From: Fratercula arctica
Lineage: Eukaryota > Chordata > Aves > Charadriiformes > Alcidae
Direction: 5' to 3'
Length of the DNA: 64,000 nucleotides
Assembly: GCA_947846985.1 (NCBI GenBank)
Contig: CANTUZ010000001.1
Location: 6,992,004 to 7,056,003 of the forward strand
Positions 1 through 12,399 of this stretch are shown one piece after another (positions within the stretch are counted from its first letter, which is position 1; each line of letters starts with the position of its first letter). The notes below the pieces were generated by a model. It was not told the DNA's origin. It saw only the letters and a list, made by a program, of their open reading frames with translations, and did not search any database. The translations under genes were made by a program, and so were the position numbers.

Positions 1-2190
1 TCTCCCATTTCTTGAGGTCCCCATGAACACAGAGCCCAAAATAAGAGGCTGCACACAGTTGGCTCAGTGTTGTTGCCTTTTGTACAGCCAATTTGGGAAC
101 CACTGGCATAAATACTCAGAAAATGGGAAAAAAAAAAAAAAAAAACCCAACTTCGGAAGGCACTTGAAATTCTAGATGAAAGTCCATATTTAATATTCTG
201 TACATATTATTCCTACATGTACTGATCAGCTGCCTAATTTTGTGTGGACTCCACCACTTTCCATGCGAGCTCCATTAAGCCTATCTGCAAGTACGGTGAT
301 CAGATAGCTGGAGGCAATGCTTAGCCCTCAGAGCTTTCAAACCTATCCATGAAGATGCGGGTACTGTTCTTGGCATCCTTGACAAAGCACTGTGAACACA
401 GTAGGAATGAAACTCATCAATATTATTGCCTCTATAGCAAGAAGTCAGTGTTAATATTCTTTTTTGAGATGGACATGAACATAATGTGAGGTAAGTCCAA
501 CACATTGGTTTTATGCACAAAATCTCCATGAAAAGGCTTTCCAAAGTTGGAAACACACAGCCAAGGCAGAAGTCCAAACCTCTCCTGAGGCTGTCACTTT
601 TTGCGACAGGCTTTGAGGGCTGACAGAGGCACAGACAGTGTGCTGTGGGTTTTCTAAAGTGTACTTGTCTTGTCGGTAGCCCTGTGTGGGCTGAGAGCTT
701 TCCAAGATCATCTTCCAAGCAGAAGCTGAGATATTTGCTCTCCAAGCCAAGAAAGTCAAAAACCTGTGATAATAGTCAATTATAGTAGCTTTATTTCCAT
801 TATGTCTAATGTAGATATAATTGATTTGTCTCCTCGATATTTATGCGTGCAAAGGCACAGTCATTCAATAGATCCACTCTGCTTGGCTCAGAGAGTAAGC
901 TTCTTGCAATATATGCCTTGGACATTAGAGAGCATCTTTATTTGAAGAAATATTTTTAAGAAGGCAGGGATTTTTGGTTTTTTCATGTGTTTTTCAAAAT
1001 CAGGTACTTACCTGCACTCTTATAGCACCAGCTCAGAGCATGCTACATCCTGCACAGAAAATACTCCCCAGAAGACAATACATTTGTCCAGATATTTCAT
1101 AGATTACAGCTTGTCAGAAATTTCATAGATTACAGCTTGTCAGAAATGGCTCAAAAGTTTCCACAAAGGGTTTTGTCAGAAAAATATGAAGCATCGAAAT
1201 CAAAACTTTTCACAACCACCTACCTGTTTTCATGAAACTTTTGGTCAGGAGAGGTTCCTCATCTGTGTGACTGAGGTTTTAGATGAAGAAAAGGCAAAAT
1301 AACAGGTGCTCTGCCTGATAAGGGTTTTTTAATATGGTCAAGACCTAGAATGTCTTGAAACCAAACATCTTGTTAAACATGTTTAACAGATATTGGAATG
1401 TAGCACCAAATGGGACCAAGGCATATTTGGTTATTCACATACAGTCAAGCAACTCCTGATGAAGATACTGCGGAGCAGGAGTTCAGAAACCCACAAACAA
1501 TAATGTTTTCTTGCTTGTTCCTCAAATGGGAGCCTCAAACATTTGGAGAAGGAATCATGACCATCTTTGAAGACAAGGAGTCGAGGTAACAGGAATGCCC
1601 AGATCTCATTCTTCACCCTTGAGCATATTGCTGAGTTCTTTGCCCCAAAAGTCATTCATTCCCTGTTTGCATCCACAACACAATTTGGATGGAACCTCTC
1701 ATGAGTTGCAGGTTAAAAGTTGCTTTTTTTCAAGCAACTGAGGTTGAAAAAGCTGGTAGAGGAACTCAGAAGAGCCCAGTGCCTACAGCATGCTTACAAC
1801 ACAGTATGGGTGGCCCCAGGTCTGCTCCTGTCCCATCCACCTTTGCTAAGATAACACCAGGCAGAAATGACGTCTTTCCTTTCAGAGATGCCAGACTATT
1901 CCGTAGGAGGGCCTTGGGTTGTCTGTTACAAGGGCAGAAAATATTGACAGCCACTCAGAAATCAGGTTGAGGCAAGCTGCCCGTGCAGAAACCGATGCTG
2001 TAGCTTATAAGTGGTGTGGGAGTCAGGGAGCTACAACAGCTATCGCATGGAAAAAGAAGAGCAGGATAAAAACACAGATGCTTTATATGGCCTGGAGGGT
2101 TGGCTGTGGTAACTCCACCAAAGCCTGCAAGGAAGTCACCCAGCTGTTGCGTGGAAAGGGGCAAAGCGGTTTTGGCAGAAGATAAACCCC
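1..2190. other. Gene-poor stretch, no gene seen
   Basis: I see no supported gene, CR1 or LTR here. The stretch is AT-rich, with an A-run near 131-145 and a 26-bp exact tandem duplication at 1095-1146. The short open frames have no recognisable motif and look like chance frames. Confidence 0.5.
1095..1146. repeat. 26-bp perfect tandem duplication
   Basis: Two adjacent identical 26-bp copies, at 1095-1120 and 1121-1146, each beginning TTTCATAGATTACAG. With no divergence between the copies, this looks like a recent local duplication such as replication slippage. It overlaps no recognised gene. Confidence 0.9.
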
Positions 2191-2199
2191 CTTGTGTTC

Positions 2200-3210
2200 T
2201 AACACTCCTCACCGAGGTGGGAGGCTCGGTGCGGCTGGGTTTAAATTCTGAGTGATGCCCAATTCAGCACTATCAGTCCAATCACATTTAATATGTATTA
2301 AACTATTACAATTTGGATACACTAATAGTGGACTGCACCTTCAGTCTAGTCGTGCTCATGAACCAGCACGGCCACTCTCGAGTCTTTGGTTGTGTTCAAT
2401 GAGGAACTACCACGACCAGCTACTTAATCAGTGCAGTTTATTTAAACAACAGATAGAGAGGTTCTTAGGATTGCCGGTGATAAATACACTGTCTGCAAAG
2501 CACGTGCAAATGAAAGTATTATTACATATATCAAATGCACGACAAAGTTATAAACGATACAGCCTGGCTATAAATGTAGGATAGAGATTCTCCGAGAAAG
2601 CACTCGGTATAATCTAAGTCTTACCCAAAGGCGTCCCTGTGGGGGGAAGAAAGGCTCAGCCCGTCGACTGATCCCGGGAGTCTGTGATGGACTTCTCCTC
2701 GATTTGTTCGTGATGGTGTCTTCCCTGATATCCCCCCTTTCTTGGGTTATTTTTATACTATGTTTTACCTTCAAGGTGGAGTTTGAGTGACTTTAGTCAT
2801 AAATACTTTAATTATGATTGGTGTAAAATTCTCTCGCTTCACATTTAAAGGTATAGTTTACGAAAAATTCAGGGTGCAGACTCAAGGAGGAGTGGTCGCA
2901 CCTTGGAGGCAGGTAGCCTTTGGGATGGAGGTGTGTTTTGGTATTATAATGACATTATAATGAGCAAAGTTCGCACAAAGGACAGCATTTCATCAAAATT
3001 TGACAAAATGTTGGCTCAGGGTGGTAAATGGGCAGCTTATCGGTTCTATAGTACCATCTTGTTCCCATATCTGTTGGATCATCACAGGGCTTGGCCATGG
3101 AATTTCCATCCCACTCCATTCCCCGTGTTGCATGACAAGCAATATTGCACAGGGAATCGCAGATGTTGAATTCCTTGCATGCCAGCTGCAGCTGCTCTCT
3201 GCCTCAGAAG
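2200..3210 (-). mobile_element. Probable solo LTR of an endogenous retrovirus, minus orientation
   Basis: Read on the minus strand the block has an LTR promoter layout. A TATAAAA box lies at about 2749-2760 (plus-strand TTTTTATACT) and an AATAAA signal at 2439-2444 (plus-strand TTTATT), giving a long R-like segment between them. The composition (GTTATTTTTATACTATG, then CAAGGTGGAGTTTGAGTGAC) resembles bird ERV LTRs I know, but I cannot name the family. No flanking gag, pol or env is visible, so it is either a solo LTR or a fragment. The boundaries are approximate. Confidence 0.5.
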
Positions 3211-3219
3211 CCTCTTGAT

Positions 3220-5900
3220 TTTATACTTTTCCTTAATGTGTGAACAATGCTGTACCTTTGTATTTTTAGCCAATTTAGTAATTATTCCACACCAGCCCAA
3301 CCAATGTCTTCCACAGCTGTGGACTTCACCACTAATCTTGTTCTCAGGCCATTTTTTCAAGGCTCACTTGCATCCCAAGTGGCATTAAGACATTAGAGAA
3401 CATTTCTGCTTTGGAGAGGACAAACACGAGGACAGCACTAGAATTGACTTTCCTCATTTTTTTTTTTTTCCTAGAGTATTTTCCTAGGTGTTTTTCCACC
3501 ATGTAAATGTGGTATTCACCACTTTCCCTACATATAGCTGGTGTTTAAAAGGGGCAGGTAGAAAATGAACAGCCAGCAGATCCTTCCGACTACGCTAGCT
3601 ATGCTTTCTAAATTGTCTTCTGCTATTTCCTACCCATGCTCCAACTGTGGCACAGGGCAGAATGTTCTGTACAGATAAAGTGCCAAAAATTGCTCAGAGC
3701 CAATCTTCATATTCAAAGACATGTTTTCCTTTAATTTAGCAATTCTGAATGGCCTCCAGTCACTTGAAGATGTTGAAAAGCACCACAAATGTAAAGAATT
3801 ACAGCATTTGCTTTAACCATAGAAGCAATTAACTCTCCAGCAGTGTGGAAAACAGCTTTTGAGCTGTATTTATTGATGCATAGATTTCACTGTAGTGTGA
3901 TATTTGAAGACAAATTGCTGTGCCCATAATTAAGACCGTTGAGGAATTGGCAAGTGAAATATAATGATGAAAGACCAGCTCAAAGGGCAAGTGAGTTAGA
4001 TTGGTCAGGATGATACAATCTATATGACCTCAGTGCCCTATTCCTGCTCATTGATTTCCCAATTAAATATAACTTTTTATTCAATCAGTTAGAATATACT
4101 GCAGGTTATTGATGCACTGCTAGTAGGAAAAAGCAATGAAGTAAAGATAAAACAGTGGGTGAGCACTGTCTCATTTTAACATTTTATTAACCTTAATGGG
4201 GTCATGATGAAGATGATGTTATGCGCTTGGATCTTTTTGTCCTTTTTTCATTTCTTTTTTTATTTTTTTTTTCTTTTAGTTTAAAGTGAATTTATTCTGA
4301 CCAACTTAGGGCAGACAAAGCCCAGTCCTGGTAAGTTTAAGGCCCTTTTGCTCTCCTTTATTTGAGCAATGCTAAAATTCCATCGTCAGTACCGTGCCTT
4401 CACCCCATCTCAGCTAGAGAGAGGAAATGCACAGAGACAATGAGAGATGTAGAATAGCTTCTGCACAAGGAGAAATCGAATAGACCAGGACTTAAGCTTG
4501 GACAAAAGCCAGAAGAATGAGGCAATGATAACGGCCTATGAAATGAAAAATTAAATGGAGAAGGTGACTAGTACTGTTCAGCCCTGCTGAACTTAAGGCA
4601 TCATCTGCAGAAGGGAGCTGGAAGGATGGGAGAAAAAGATTTCCAGAAAGAGTATGCCTGTATTTGGGATAATTTGGCTGGCCCAGAATGTTGCCAGAGG
4701 TTTGTGAGAAAAATGCTTTTGATTAGCTTCCATTTAAACCATTATCAGGTTTGCACGACAACTTGTTTCTGGTTTATGCCGCTATTTTGAATCAGACCCT
4801 CGTGTGACTGACCCATCATTATTTTTTTCCAGGACTAAGGTGGCAGCTTTTATTTTTCCTTGCATCGTAATATATCTCTACCTGTTGTAATACAAATTCA
4901 ACAGTCTTCCTATTAAGGAAAACTAGAATATGCTAAATCTTTCAGAGATTTGGGGGTCAGATAATAGTCGACATAACAGAATAGCAGTTACTCACTTTCA
5001 CACTTTTCTCCAAACACAATATTTCACCCACGAGCTGGGAAGACACTTAATTGAATACTACCATCTTGTTTTTATTCTGGTGTACTCCAGCTTGCAGATG
5101 AGGAAACACCTTCTTTGTAGACAAAATTAATCCCCTTCCAGATAGCAACATTTTCAGAAGATCATGAATATTGACAGAATATGAATAAATTCCAGTGTAA
5201 CACACAAATGAATCACTTTTTGCGCAAATTGCTATGTCCTAAGGACCCGGTCTGTCAGGAGATTACATTTGTGCACCAGGAATAACAGTCTTGGGATCAA
5301 GGGGATTGCATATAACAGATGAGATATAGAGTGGAGACAAGCCAGGCCTCAAGGCAGTGATTTATTATGTGTCTAGGCAACATGTAAACCCAGCCCTTCT
5401 CTTCTGTTCGGGAAATGTGGATTGTGAGATCCTTTGAGTTGGTTGTCTACTGAAAAGCTGCAAAAGTAGACAAGGGGGAACCCTCTTTCCCACAGTTCCC
5501 ATCCCCTTTCTCATGACAACACACACGCCTCTCTAATATATCTGTGGAAACCAAAGAAAGTTCTACATGCCTTGAAGAACAGACACACAAACATAGAGCA
5601 AGTCAGTACAAAACATATTGCTTTCAAGCTTCACTGAGAAGTAGCAGATCAACTGTTTGGAGCATGGGCAGATGCTCCTTCACCAGATAATGCAAAAATT
5701 CCATGCTCTTCCAGCATGGAAAATGCCTTCTACCAAAGCTCACTGCCTAGTAATGATATTTCCATAAGACTCCATTTTCACAATAACTAAGAAACCTACC
5801 ACGCATTTATCCTGACAGCTACTTGCTGAGGTGCAGAAATAGCGTTACTCCCAACTTCACAGAGACAGAAAGGTAGAATGAGGCCGAATAATCTGATTTA
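3220..5900. other. Intergenic stretch, nothing recognised
   Basis: AT-rich DNA with T-rich tracts near 3460 and 4250-4280. I find no gene, no splice-framed coding block and no CR1 tail. Confidence 0.45.
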
Positions 5901-5919
5901 AATCCTAAAGGAAATGAAT

Positions 5920-6305
5920 GAGAAATGGGATTTTGACAGAACTGGGTTTGTTCAGCCTTAGGAAGGAAGGCAAATGGGAGACGTCATTGCTGTCTACACC
6001 TACCTTACGGAAAAGTGTAGAGATGCTGGAGGCAGACTTTCCTCATAGGTGCACAGTGATAAGACAAGAGTCAATGGACCCAAGTAGAAAAGTGAAAAAT
6101 TCCTATTAGATACAAGGAAAATCATTTCACCAGGCAGCGTCAAACACCGGGATAGGGGGCCAGGGAAGTTGCTGAATCTCCATCCTCCATTTTGAGATTC
6201 AAATCGCAAAATGGCAAAAGCCCTGAGCAACCAGACATGGCTGAGAAAGAGTTTGGACCAGGTCACCTCCAGAGGTCCCCTCCAACCTACTTCATTCTGA
6301 GAGCA
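5920..6305 (+). mobile_element. Degenerate CR1 LINE 3' fragment
   Basis: The order of motifs follows the CR1 3' region in sense orientation. A 'GGTTTGTTCAGCCTTAGG' type start comes first, then 'ACCAGGTCACCTCCAGAGG', then 'TCCCCTCCAACCTACTTCA' at the end. It is much more diverged than the other CR1 copies here and lacks a clean octamer tail, so it is probably an old insertion. Confidence 0.65.
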
Positions 6306-6309
6306 GCAG

Positions 6310-7300
6310 AGCAAGGATGGAGAGCCAGCAATCCTGTGTTACAGACCAATAGTGTCCGTAACCCACCAGGCATCACTTCACTGCACAGAGGGACCAAGAG
6401 GCTTCCTGAAAGAACATTAGTAGTCATTATTTCTAAGGGTATTTCACTAACCCAGTTATTAATGGATTAGTGCAGTATTTGAGATGTTTCTAGAGTTAAA
6501 TTCAACTGTAAACCTACACCAAAACCCCCAAAGCCATGTAGGTCAAGATTTGAACTGCATAATGTGAGAAAGAAGAGATATACTGAAATAATAGGAAATG
6601 ACTATTTAGCACTTTAAAGAAGTAAGCAGAGAAATACTACCTCACATTGTTTTAGGAAATTCTTGCAATTCATCACAATTTGGATGTCAAATTTCTTAAG
6701 ATAAATGGTTGTCTTATGTGTGAAGTGTATCTACCGGCACAGTCAACTTGTGGAAACTACCGTGCTCTTTACCTTGTATTGCTGAACTTCCACACACACC
6801 TCCCTGCTGAAATATACGTATTTCCCTTACCTACTATCACAGTTTGTAAGTCCAAATTTAGACCAGCTTCTCAAAATCTACAAGGAACTTCACCTGAGAA
6901 GCAATTCTGGTGCTGAGCTACACCAGGCTGCTCAGTAGAAACAACCTCAGCTGGCTCCTCTCTGGGATGGGCACTCCATTTAGACAGACTTGTATGTAAT
7001 CCCTACAGGTCTCTGAAACTTCATACAGTATAAATACAAGAAATGACATTTTTCCTAGTAATTTTCAAAGGAAAATAGGTAATTTTAAATTTAAAAAAAA
7101 AAAACAAAACAAAACAAAACAGGATTTTATGGCAATTTGCTGGTCCCCAGACAAATTGCAATTGTTGCCCACATCTATAAAAAAGCAAATATTAGAAGCA
7201 TGAGGCGTCAGAGAACAGTCTCACATGACTGAAACTGCATAACTCTCTTGACTCCAACTGACCCATGCCACTTCGTATCAGGAGGGATCAGCCTCCAGAT
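6310..7300. other. Intergenic stretch, nothing recognised
   Basis: Unique-looking AT-rich DNA with an A-rich (CAAAA)n tract near 7090-7120. No gene is supported. Confidence 0.45.
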
Positions 7301-7301
7301 A

Positions 7302-7815
7302 TAGAATCACAGAATGGTTAGAGTTGGAAGGGACCTTAAAGATGATCTAGTTCCAACCCCCCCCCTGCCCTGGGCAGGGACACCTCCCACCAGACCAGGC
7401 TGCTCAAAGCCCCATCCAGCTCGAACACTTCCAGGGATGGGGCATCCACAACTTCTCTGGGCAACCTGAGCCAGTGTATCACCACCCTGACAATAAAGAG
7501 TTTCTTCCTAATGTCTAATCTATCTCCCCTCTTTCAGTTTAAAACCGTTACCCCTCATCCAAATACTAAACTCCAATAAAGAGTTTCTCCTCACCTTTCC
7601 TGTAGGCCCCCTTTAGGTACTGGATGGCCGCTATAAGGTCTCCCTGGAGCCTTCTCTTCTCCAGGCTGAACAACCCCAGCTCTCTCAGCCTGTCCTCATA
7701 GCAGAGGTGCTCCGGCCCTCGGATCATCTTCACGGCCCTCCTGTGGACTCACTCCAACAGGTCCATGTCCATCTTATGTTGGGGGCCCCAGAGCTGGACG
7801 CAGTACTCCGGGGGA
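7302..7815 (-). mobile_element. CR1 LINE 3' fragment
   Basis: The block begins with the reverse-complemented CR1 tail (ATAGAATCACAGAATGG, then TTGGAAGGGACCTTAAAGAT). It continues through the familiar 3' UTR and ORF2-end segments as far as the 'GGAGCCCAGAGCTGGACGCA' type sequence near 7785-7805. Only the 3' end of the element is present, as expected for 5'-truncated retrotransposition. It carries no intact coding capacity. Confidence 0.93.
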
Positions 7816-7819
7816 GTAC

Positions 7820-10800
7820 TGCAGCCTGATAGAAAGCTCACTGCAGTCAATTGAAATCTTTTTGTATCTCACTTTTCCATTTGTAAAATGAAGATAATAG
7901 CTCAGATTTATGTCATTGATAGTCTTACCTGTGTAAACTTGGCAAAGACCATAAGGAGATAAGAACCAACAAATGCACAAATAAAATTAGTTACAGAGAC
8001 CTGCATATTCATACTATCCTGTAGAACCAATGAATCAAAAGCTGGGTAGAAGGGGAACAGTTTTCGTAAGAAAAAAAGAAAAATCTGCTCAGGGAACAAA
8101 TCACAGTAACTTTTCACACAAAACTTTTCACACACAGGACAGCATTCCACCAACGCCCTTATCAAAATAACAGGGAACTATCTACCCAAGTTTTCTTTTG
8201 CAAAAAAAGCACCCAGTATAGCAGATCCACAAGGACACTGGAGTGAAGCACTGAAGTTAAAATGAATAGCTTAATTACCTGCCATAATTTATTGGACATA
8301 GACAACTGATTCCATGGATCTCCAAAATTAATTCACGATGACCTTGAAACGAAGAAACTGTGTGAAGGACTCTCAGACTTTCTTCTTTTTTTTTTTTTTT
8401 TTCCAGAGATAAATTTCCAAAAGTTCTCGGGATTTGTTAAATATTTTTTTATGACAGAAGAGGAGAAAATCCTTCCAGGAGCCTCCAGATGTCCTCATCT
8501 GAAGCCCATCTGTTTAGAAAAGCACATAATCCATGACCCTTTTATCCCCCTTTGAGGATCACAATTAAAATATATAAGTTCAGCATATAAAAGGTATTAA
8601 AAGACACTTGGTTTTCAGCCTAATTCACTTAGCTATAGATGTCTACTGTTTAGATCTCTATACCTGAGCTAGTCATCCTAGGTTAGCTTTGTAATAGGTG
8701 GAAAGAAACAGGCACTTTCTCTTTGGAGGGTATCACATCCTAAGGCAAATATCTGGAACAGCTCAGACGAAAGCACATATTTCCTTCCATTCTCTGTAAA
8801 GGCAGCCCAGCTGACTGAGTCCAGTGACTCATAGATGTCTACATTTGGTAGTCGTGATGGATCCTGTGCAACTGCCCCAGGATTCACAGATGTCTCTGAC
8901 AGATCAGGTAATGGACTCACCCCCCTGGACCCACTTATGTTACGTTATCTCATTACTAACTTCAGAAGAGAAAATGCTGGTGACTCCCATGACATTTCAA
9001 GATACTGTGCTTTCCCACCGAAGCAAAGTCGCTTCCCTTTTGAAATAGCTGGGGAATCCAAGAGGCAGAAGAAACACCGTGACAGAGACAAATCTTTTGG
9101 GAAGACATTACAGAGATACCCATCTACAAAGCGGGTTCTGGAGGAGACCTAGTCCTTCTGAATCCTTTTTTCTTTTTTCTCTAGTCTGTTGTCTGAGAGG
9201 AATTTTAACTATGGTCTCCTCAATTCAGAGCTTGGCAGTATGAGAGAATTGTCCAGGAAAGCTGCTCTGGAGCACAGGGCCAGGGCAGCCACATCACTAC
9301 GGGGGTGGAAAGAAGCAGTGCCACTACTGCATTTTGTTGCAGAGTTTTCTGACCCTCTATAAATACAGGCAAGTCAAAATACACAGGTGGATGATCGCTC
9401 TTCTGTAGTATCTTCCCTTGTGGACCCCTTATTCCAAAAGAAAATTTTCTGTTCCTGAAAATTGATTCTGTTCTGGGAGCAAACTAAGTATCTGCAATGA
9501 AATAATTTTCACTCTGAAACGGGAGTATCCCCGTAGTGATCTGTTCCAGGATTACTCCAGTGGGAGAACAGTTCGGCTCAGGTTCCCCATTCAGCCATTT
9601 TCCACCGTGTCTGTGCTGAAAAACCTACCCTCCTTCCAACGAAAGCTGAGCCCGGGATTCTCTGATTGCTGTCTAAATCTTGCTCTTTCCGCAGCGATTC
9701 TGCTGGCAGGGAAAACAGGTAAACGGTCTGTGATTACGCTGGTCACACTTTTCATATGTTTTGTACCTGTCCTCATTACTTGTGGAGAAAAATGGTTCAC
9801 ACGCAGCCTTCTCAGAGATGCAGCATCCTTCTCATCTGTTAAAGATTTTCCCTTGATGCCAATGGAGCTTTAGCGATTTGCATCACTGAAGGATCTGCCT
9901 ATTTGTACTCTGCATGGGTCAAAATAGTGAGAGAATAAGTCTGAAATGAGTCAGTATTTTTCCCGTCCTCCAGTGAGATCATTTGAAACCCCCCCTGGCT
10001 GCGGGCTCAGTGAGGTCTGAGCAGTTCCTCTTGCAGTGGATAAACACTCTTTCAAGGGAATCGCCTCTCTGAGGGGATCCTTGCCTAAATTATTTCTGGC
10101 CATTCTTAATAGCTCAGCCATGTCACAGCATTTGCCTGCTCTGATTGGAGTGTGTCACGTCCATGCAGGGATCAGCGTGATCGCTCAGCCTGGGCTCCAG
10201 CATAATGATCATCTGCTGAAGAATTTTCTTTAGTGAGGCCAGTATTCATGGTCGAGCTGCAGCACCGCCTGCAGAGAAGTAAAAAATCTTGCTTTATAGA
10301 CTTCCATACGAATGATCTACCACAGCCCCTAGCAAGGTATTCCAGTAGCTAAGCGATAAAAACATGTGCCTTATTTCTCCAAAATACTGCTTATGCAATG
10401 TTTGGCTGCGTTGGGTAGAGACCATGATCAAAGCACAAACAAATGGGCGTTACACCGCTACATGGTGTTCTGACTTTCCCTCCAGAAGTTTCCTCATACG
10501 AATATCACTTTTTCGCTGAATCCCCTGTATCAGCATTCCTAGAATCGGCTTAGCTTTACATTTCTCTCCCAACCCTTTACTATAAATAGCTGAGTCTCAT
10601 ATATCATTTAAGGAGAATAAAACATTACTCCTTGCATTCATTTATTTGATTTTACAGCCTTGCTTGTATGTTAATCAAACGCATAAAGTGCTGAGGTGCA
10701 TAGGTGCCAAGTAAAAGTCAATATTTTACCGTGAACCTCATTTATCTACATTAGCCTGAAACAAGGTAGATCTGTAGATTTGGACATTATTGAATTTAAT

Positions 10801-11620
10801 GACAAAGATCAATTACAACATCTTTGACACGACAGGGATTTGTCAGACGAGGGGGAAAAAGCATTACTTCTTTCTAAGGGAGCTTATAGACGCTGGCTGG
10901 TTGGGACTGTCCATCTCCTCTAGTGGACACATTCAATGCGAATGCTTAAATAATATTAGTTGTATTTGAAATACAGACGCACAGTTTTAAAAGAGTTTAA
11001 AACAGACCTAAGTTATAGTGAGCTCTCTGAGGGATTGCTCAGCAGGATTGGCTGGAGTACAAGAAAAAGGAAGTAGAAAGTGCCTTCGTGGGAGAGATCC
11101 ACAATTTGGCTGCAAAACTGAAAGCAATTCTGAACTCAAGCCGCTTCTTTCTGTGTCCAGTACACAAATACCAACTGTAACTGTTTCATGAGGACTGTCG
11201 TAGTGCAGACTGTTAATTACAAAACTCCCCAGAAGAACAAGCGCTGCTTTTCTGAAGGAAGCTTGGGAGAACATGGACAATAACCTGCCACGTTTCACTG
11301 AAGTCAACATCTAGAGACATGTAACACTTCCTACCCATCCTTCAGCCCTATGCCCTTTCTCCAGCATTGGGTAGGAAGCGTTTCTCCAAGTTCCTGATAC
11401 ACCATCCATCTGGTAAGATGGTGTTTGCCAGCAGCCACTTACAGCTTGGCCTGACTGGAAGGCAGGTAAGGTTTCCCAAAGGAAAAAGAAATTTTTTTTT
11501 TTCCACTGATTTTCCAGACTTCCATACAAGGGTTGCTGGGTACTATCACAGCCTTTGAACTTACCAGGAATTGAGCAACTTCAACAGGTCTCGGAACTGG
11601 GCATGTATCTCAGTAGGTTT
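7820..11620. other. Intergenic stretch, no supported gene
   Basis: Mixed-composition DNA with a T-rich tract near 8380-8402. The plus frames at 8835-9152 and 9607-9873 were inspected. Neither has a recognisable domain nor a convincing exon structure, so I do not call them genes. Confidence 0.4.
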
Positions 11621-11626
11621 TTCCAA

Positions 11627-11890
11627 ATCACAGAATCACAGAATGGTTTGGGTTGGTAGCGACCATAAAGATCACCTAGTTCCAACCCCATGGCCAGTGA
11701 CACCTCCCACTAGACCAAGTTGCTCAAAGCCCCGTCCAGCCTGGTCTTGAACACCTCCAGGGATGGGGCATCCACAGCTTCTCCGGGCAACCTGTTCCAG
11801 TGTCTCACCACCCTGACAATAAAGAATTTCTTCCTAATATTTAATCTAAATCTACCCTCCTTCAGTTTAAAATCATTCCCCCTTGTCTGT
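11627..11890 (-). mobile_element. CR1 LINE 3' fragment, left arm of an inverted CR1 pair
   Basis: Starts with the reversed tail ATCACAGAATCACAGAATGG and runs through the CR1 3' UTR to the CCCCTTGTCTGTG segment. There it directly abuts a second CR1 in the opposite orientation. Only the terminal few hundred bases are present. Confidence 0.93.
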
Positions 11891-12395
11891 GTTGAGTTTT
11901 GGGCCCTCACTACAAGACATTGAGATTGTGGAGAAGATGTCCAGAGAAGGGCAACGGAGCTAGTGAGGGGTCTGGAGCACAAGTCTGGTGAGGAGCGACT
12001 GAGGGAGCTGGGGGTCTTCAGCCTGGAGAAAAGGAGGCTGAGGGGAGACCTTCTCGCTCTCTACAGCTCCCTGAAAGGAGGCTGTAGAAATGTGGGGGTC
12101 AGTCTCTTCTCCCAAGTAACAAGCGATAGGACCAGAGGAAATGGCCTCAAGTTGTGCCAGGGGAGGTTTAGGATGGGTATTAGGAGAAATTTCATCACTG
12201 AAAGGGTTGTCAAGTATTGGACCAGGCTGCCCATGGAAGTGGTTGAGTCACCATCCCTGGAGGTATTTAAAAGATGGGCAGGTGTGGCACTTATGGACAT
12301 GGTTTAGTGATGGTTTTTGTCAATGTTAACAGTTGGACTTGATGATCTTAAAGGTCTTTTCCAACCTAAACGACTTATGATCTATGAAAAAGCTT
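11890..12395 (+). mobile_element. CR1 LINE 3' fragment, right arm of an inverted CR1 pair
   Basis: Sense-orientation CR1. The 'GTTTTGGGCCCTCACTACAA' RT-end segment is followed by 'AGAAAAGGAGGCTGAGGGGA' and the 3' UTR, ending near 'TTCCAACCTAAACGACTTAT'. The two CR1 arms meet head to head at about 11,890 with little or no spacer. Subfamily-diagnostic text differs between the arms, which suggests two insertions and not one inverted duplication. Confidence 0.92.
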
Positions 12396-12399
12396 TGAC

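Noticed and set aside
8835..9152. Plus-strand 105-codon frame with basic residues and an SRFPF-like peptide, considered as a neuropeptide precursor
   Set aside because: No signal peptide, no proper dibasic-flanked amidated peptide, and no known precursor matches.
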